From NCBI RefSeq assembly GCF_014201715.1, contig NZ_JACHFD010000016.1, positions 35,414-99,413 on the forward strand: 64,000 bases of DNA, given 5' to 3'. Made by a program: the position numbers and the translations under genes. This DNA is from Haloferula luteola (GTDB lineage: Bacteria > Verrucomicrobiota > Verrucomicrobiia > Verrucomicrobiales > Akkermansiaceae). Positions 61,675 through 64,000 of the stretch are shown here, in pieces. Numbering within the stretch: position 1 is the stretch's first letter; each line of letters opens with the position of its first letter. A model generated the notes under the pieces. That model saw nothing but the letters and a program-made list of their open reading frames with translations, was not told the DNA's origin and searched no databases.

Positions 61675-62300
61675 GTGGTCGAAAAGCTCGGGATGCACGA
61701 GGATCCGAGCAGCCAGACCGAATCCGAGTGGGAGAGGATCCGCGCGCTACTTCCCAGTTGCCCGAAGGGATGGCGGGGAAGGGACCTGCGAACACTCGCG
61801 ATGCAGCATCCTCAATGGCATCCTCGACATCATCCGGACCGGCGGTTCGTGGCGCAGGATCCCGCACGACCTGCCCCACCGGAAGACCTTCTACCACGAT
61901 TTCCGACTGTGGGCCAAGCAGCGCCATTGGCAGCAGATCCATCACGCGATCCGCGACCTGGACCGGCTCAAAGTCGGTAAAAGATGCCCCGACCGCTGCG
62001 ATCCTCGATCGCCAAAGCGTTCGCACAGCGAGCCAACCCGGACTTCGTGGCTCTAATGCGGGTAAGACGATGACAGGAAGGAAGAGACACGTCCTGGTCG
62101 ACACCCTCGGCTTCATCCTTTCCGTGAAGGTGACTCCCGCCGACGTGCAGGACCGCGACGGAGCCCGCCTGCTGATGGCCGTTCTCACCACCACCTCTGG
62201 CTGGCTCAAACTGATCTCGGCCGACGGGGGCAAAGCTGGCCAGTGGGTGGGTGAAGTCGCCCCACTGAAGAGACACCCCAGCGCGTGCTGGGAGGTGGCG
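61675..62300 (+). pseudogene. Broken IS5-family transposase
   Basis: Pieces of an IS5/IS427-type DDE transposase lie in order but in different frames. ESEWERIRALLPSCPKGWRG is in the first frame. RDA and then LNGILDIIRTGGSWRRIPHD through the HHAIRDLDRLKVG region are in others. AAILDRQSVRTASQPG, GRKRHVLVDTLGFILSVKVT and LISADGGKAG, with the first two catalytic Asp, are in a third. At least three frameshifts (near 61800, 61815 and 61975) and loss of the C-terminal Glu region make it non-functional. Terminal repeats were not found. Confidence 0.82.
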
Positions 62301-62618
62301 ACCGATCCTTACGGACGAGGTTCCGCGTTGCGGGACCCCTCCAGAATGACGATGATCATACCCGCAGGGGATGGACAAACGGATGGTTCCCGAATACCTG
62401 AGTCAATTTGCTCGTTATGGACATCGCGTCCGAGGTAGGGTGTGCGGGTCGTGTCTGAGTTCGTTTTCATTTTTCGTCACGCATTGATCTTGGATAGATC
62501 CCGTTCACGCGGGATCGCCCACGAAAAGAACCCGACCCGACACCTTATTCCCAACCCTCAACCCACTCCGATGGTGCCCGACTGCTTCAAGTCGCAGCCA
62601 TAGGGTCTCGCTGGAGAA
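62301..62618. other. Non-coding stretch with a long imperfect hairpin
   Basis: No gene is seen. GGTGTGCGGGTCG (62439-62451) pairs with CGACCCGACACC (62533-62544) leaving one bulged G. The pairing can be extended inward through GTTCGTTTTC against GAAAAGAAC. A small hairpin GATCCCG/CGGGATC lies inside. It resembles, in size and bulges, the two attC-like structures downstream but lacks clear core sites. Confidence 0.45.
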
Positions 62619-63233
62619 ATGAATCGCTTCCTTACTGCCATTTCTGCGCTAGCGATTGCCGCCCCTCCGGCGAGTGCACGGGAGCCAGAAGAGTGGTGGG
62701 CTAGGCAACGCGGAATCACCCAAGGCGTTCTCATTGAGGGTTCAACATCTCCTGACGCGGAACACGCGCTGTTTGAGTTCAATCATTGGGATGGAGACAC
62801 TCCCGATAGCGCGACCACTGCCACAGGTATCGGGCTCGCGCCAGCAGACCGCACCACACTGCTATTTATCATCAATTCGCGAACGAAGTGGATGACAGAC
62901 AAGGAAGTGACTTCGTTTCTCTCAATAGAGTGGAACGACATATCCACGCTGCTCGCAACTCACGATTCAGGCGCAAGGCACAGCAAGCTCAACATCTATC
63001 GGATTTCCAAGGCTGGCACTGCCGCATCACTGGAGATTCCGGATTTGTTGGAGATCGCCGCAAAGAAGCTTGGAGTCGCCAAGGAGTCTGTGAGTTCTTC
63101 CGGACAGGTGCCCTTAAGATGGCTGTCTTCTGACACCGTTGAGGTCAGTGTGAGATTGGCAACCCCAAAGCGCAAAATGACGACGACAATCCCCCTTTAC
63201 ATAGATGACGAGGGGCAAGTTACGACGCCATAG
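62619..63233 (+). CDS. Exported hypothetical protein, candidate integron cassette gene
   Basis: 204 residues. Signal peptide MNRFLTAISALAIAAPPASA. The mature part is mixed alpha/beta with a GDTPDSATTATGIGLAPAD stretch and a Lys/Arg-rich C-terminal strand region. No family recognised. Base composition is clearly less G+C-rich than the chromosome to the left. The stop codon stands 10 bp before the first core of an attC-like structure, as in integron cassettes. Confidence 0.75.
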   Translation: MNRFLTAISALAIAAPPASAREPEEWWARQRGITQGVLIEGSTSPDAEHALFEFNHWDGDTPDSATTATGIGLAPADRTTLLFIINSRTKWMTDKEVTSFLSIEWNDISTLLATHDSGARHSKLNIYRISKAGTAASLEIPDLLEIAAKKLGVAKESVSSSGQVPLRWLSSDTVEVSVRLATPKRKMTTTIPLYIDDEGQVTTP

Positions 63234-63243
63234 ACAAGCCAAC

Positions 63244-63370
63244 AGCGAACAAGGCGTGGGTGGCAACCCGCTACCCCGCTGCGAGTCGGAGATTGAACCG
63301 TGACTAGAACCCTTTACCGTGAGTCGGAGTGGCGCTCCCGGTAGCGGGTGCCACCACTTCAACGTTCGAC
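63244..63370 (+). other. attC-like recombination site 1
   Basis: Starts with core AGCGAAC and ends with GTTCGAC. The arms GTGGGTGGCAACCCGCTACC (63256-63275) and GGTAGCGGGTGCCACCAC (63340-63357) are complementary except for two unpaired bases (a G and an A) on the left arm, like the extrahelical bases of attC. Total 127 bp. The loop region carries GAGTCGGAG twice. The next ATG is 6 bp beyond the right core. Confidence 0.65.
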
Positions 63371-63375
63371 AAAAA

Positions 63376-63843
63376 ATGAGACTCGTCATTTTGACAACAC
63401 TCCTTCTGGTGGGGTTCACTCATGCTGAGACTATTGAGGTTTATCGCGAGGACCGCGTCGAGACGCCGAAGCATGTAAGATCCAATTTGACCGGCAAACC
63501 GACGTACTGGATTGCAACCGGCAAGTTGGTTGGTAAACTCGATTTGGGTGAGGCGACGTTGGGTAAGATTGTGGCAGATTACCGGGAAGCGTCTTGGAAG
63601 GATGAGCCATTTTACGGACCTGTTGAGCAGTTCGTTTTTGTGGACTCCAAAGGTAGATTCTATGTCGCCCACCTCGAATACCTGAAGGATAGTGAGCTTC
63701 TAGGTGAAGGTCGCAGGGTTGCCATCAATGAGCTGAAGAAGGTGCAAGGGCGAAAGGGTATGTTTACAGGAAGCCCCTACAGCGGAAGCAGCGTTTTCCA
63801 TGAAGGTATCCTCAAGAAACTTCGGGCTCTCGTTGCAAAATGA
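63376..63843 (+). CDS. Exported hypothetical protein in a complete cassette-like unit
   Basis: 155 residues from MRLVILTTLLLVGFTHAETI, a signal peptide ending at THA. The mature part begins with ETIEVYREDRVETPKHV and has a YREASWKDEPFYGPVEQFVF segment followed by a C-terminal SPYSGSSVFHEGILKKLRAL. No recognised family. The ATG lies 6 bp after the TTCGAC core and the stop 5 bp before the GTCGAAC core, so almost the entire 608-bp unit 63365-63972 is gene plus recombination site. Poly-A before the ATG may aid initiation. Composition is AT-richer than the rest of the window. Confidence 0.78.
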   Translation: MRLVILTTLLLVGFTHAETIEVYREDRVETPKHVRSNLTGKPTYWIATGKLVGKLDLGEATLGKIVADYREASWKDEPFYGPVEQFVFVDSKGRFYVAHLEYLKDSELLGEGRRVAINELKKVQGRKGMFTGSPYSGSSVFHEGILKKLRALVAK

Positions 63844-63847
63844 AGAA

Positions 63848-63978
63848 GTCGAACGAGGCAGTGGAGGCGACCCCTATCAGCGGCTTTGTTGCGTTCTTGC
63901 CGCCGGCTTCGGGAGGTGATTGATTGTCCATGGCTTCACCGGTGGGTTATCGGGGTCGCCACAGCTTTTACGTTCTGC
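63848..63978 (+). other. attC-like recombination site 2
   Basis: Starts with core GTCGAAC, the exact reverse complement of GTTCGAC at the left end of this cassette, and ends with GTTCTGC. The arms GTGGAGGCGACCCC (63861-63874) and GGGGTCGCCAC (63952-63962) pair with three extra bases on the left arm. Total 131 bp. A new ATG follows 9 bp later. Confidence 0.65.
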
Positions 63979-63987
63979 AAGAAACTC

Positions 63988-64000
63988 ATGACTACGATGC
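63988..64000 (+). CDS. Start of a further cassette gene (partial)
   Basis: ATGACTACGATG begins 9 bp after the right core of attC-like site 2, in the same position as the start codon of the preceding cassette gene. Only four codons are in the window, so this rests on position alone. Confidence 0.3.

Noticed and set aside
1..64000. CRISPR array
   Set aside because: No series of regularly spaced direct repeats was seen anywhere; the repeat pairs at the right end are inverted and flank genes.

Overview
The window looks like a chromosome segment of a Verrucomicrobiota bacterium, probably Verrucomicrobiales and perhaps marine. The grounds are high G+C, a PEP-CTERM protein, a multidomain sulfatase beside GH43 and GH32 enzymes, an 'NPYAPP' N-terminus, many secreted proteins of no known family, and few recognisable Shine-Dalgarno sites. 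The taxonomy is inference; there is no rRNA in the window.

Layout. 1-14.9 kb is a secreted carbohydrate/exoprotein block: the start of a beta-solenoid protein (left edge), a sulfatase, a PEP-CTERM protein that shares a domain with it, a tandem GH43, a GH32, a two-lobed retropepsin-like protein and a 1384-residue exoprotein. 14.9-19.8 kb is metabolic (dienelactone-hydrolase-like protein, spermidine-synthase-like protein, thymidine phosphorylase) plus hypotheticals. 20-30.8 kb is an iron/TonB island: a DUF3450-TtpC-ExbB-ExbD-TonB-TPR operon converges on a TonB-receptor/PiuC-like/PepSY operon. Each unit has a Fur-like palindrome upstream. 30.9-36.9 kb holds trpC, two membrane-anchored alpha-helical proteins, tRNA-Gly(GCC), prmA and an aspartate-type aminotransferase. 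37-46.6 kb holds another GH43-like enzyme, a NodB-like protein, a cupin, an MBL-fold protein, murI, a UDP-glucuronate decarboxylase, a stomatin/NfeD pair and a zinc metallopeptidase. 46.7-50 kb is a four-gene cluster of coiled-coil envelope proteins, three of which share one ~45-residue module at the same position. 50-61.4 kb holds a 2-hydroxyacid dehydrogenase, a KDG-kinase-like sugar kinase, a LURP-one-like protein, a dihydroorotate-dehydrogenase-like protein next to NifJ, a His-rich lipoprotein, a RibD-like reductase and an ABC exporter.

The right end (61.6-64 kb) is accessory DNA: a broken IS5-type transposase, then two small exported-protein genes. Each is followed by a long imperfect inverted repeat that behaves like an integron attC site. 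The second gene lies in a complete 608-bp unit whose two 7-bp cores are exact reverse complements. A third coding sequence begins just after the next core. No integrase is in the window. I regard this as its most interesting feature: a candidate integron cassette array.
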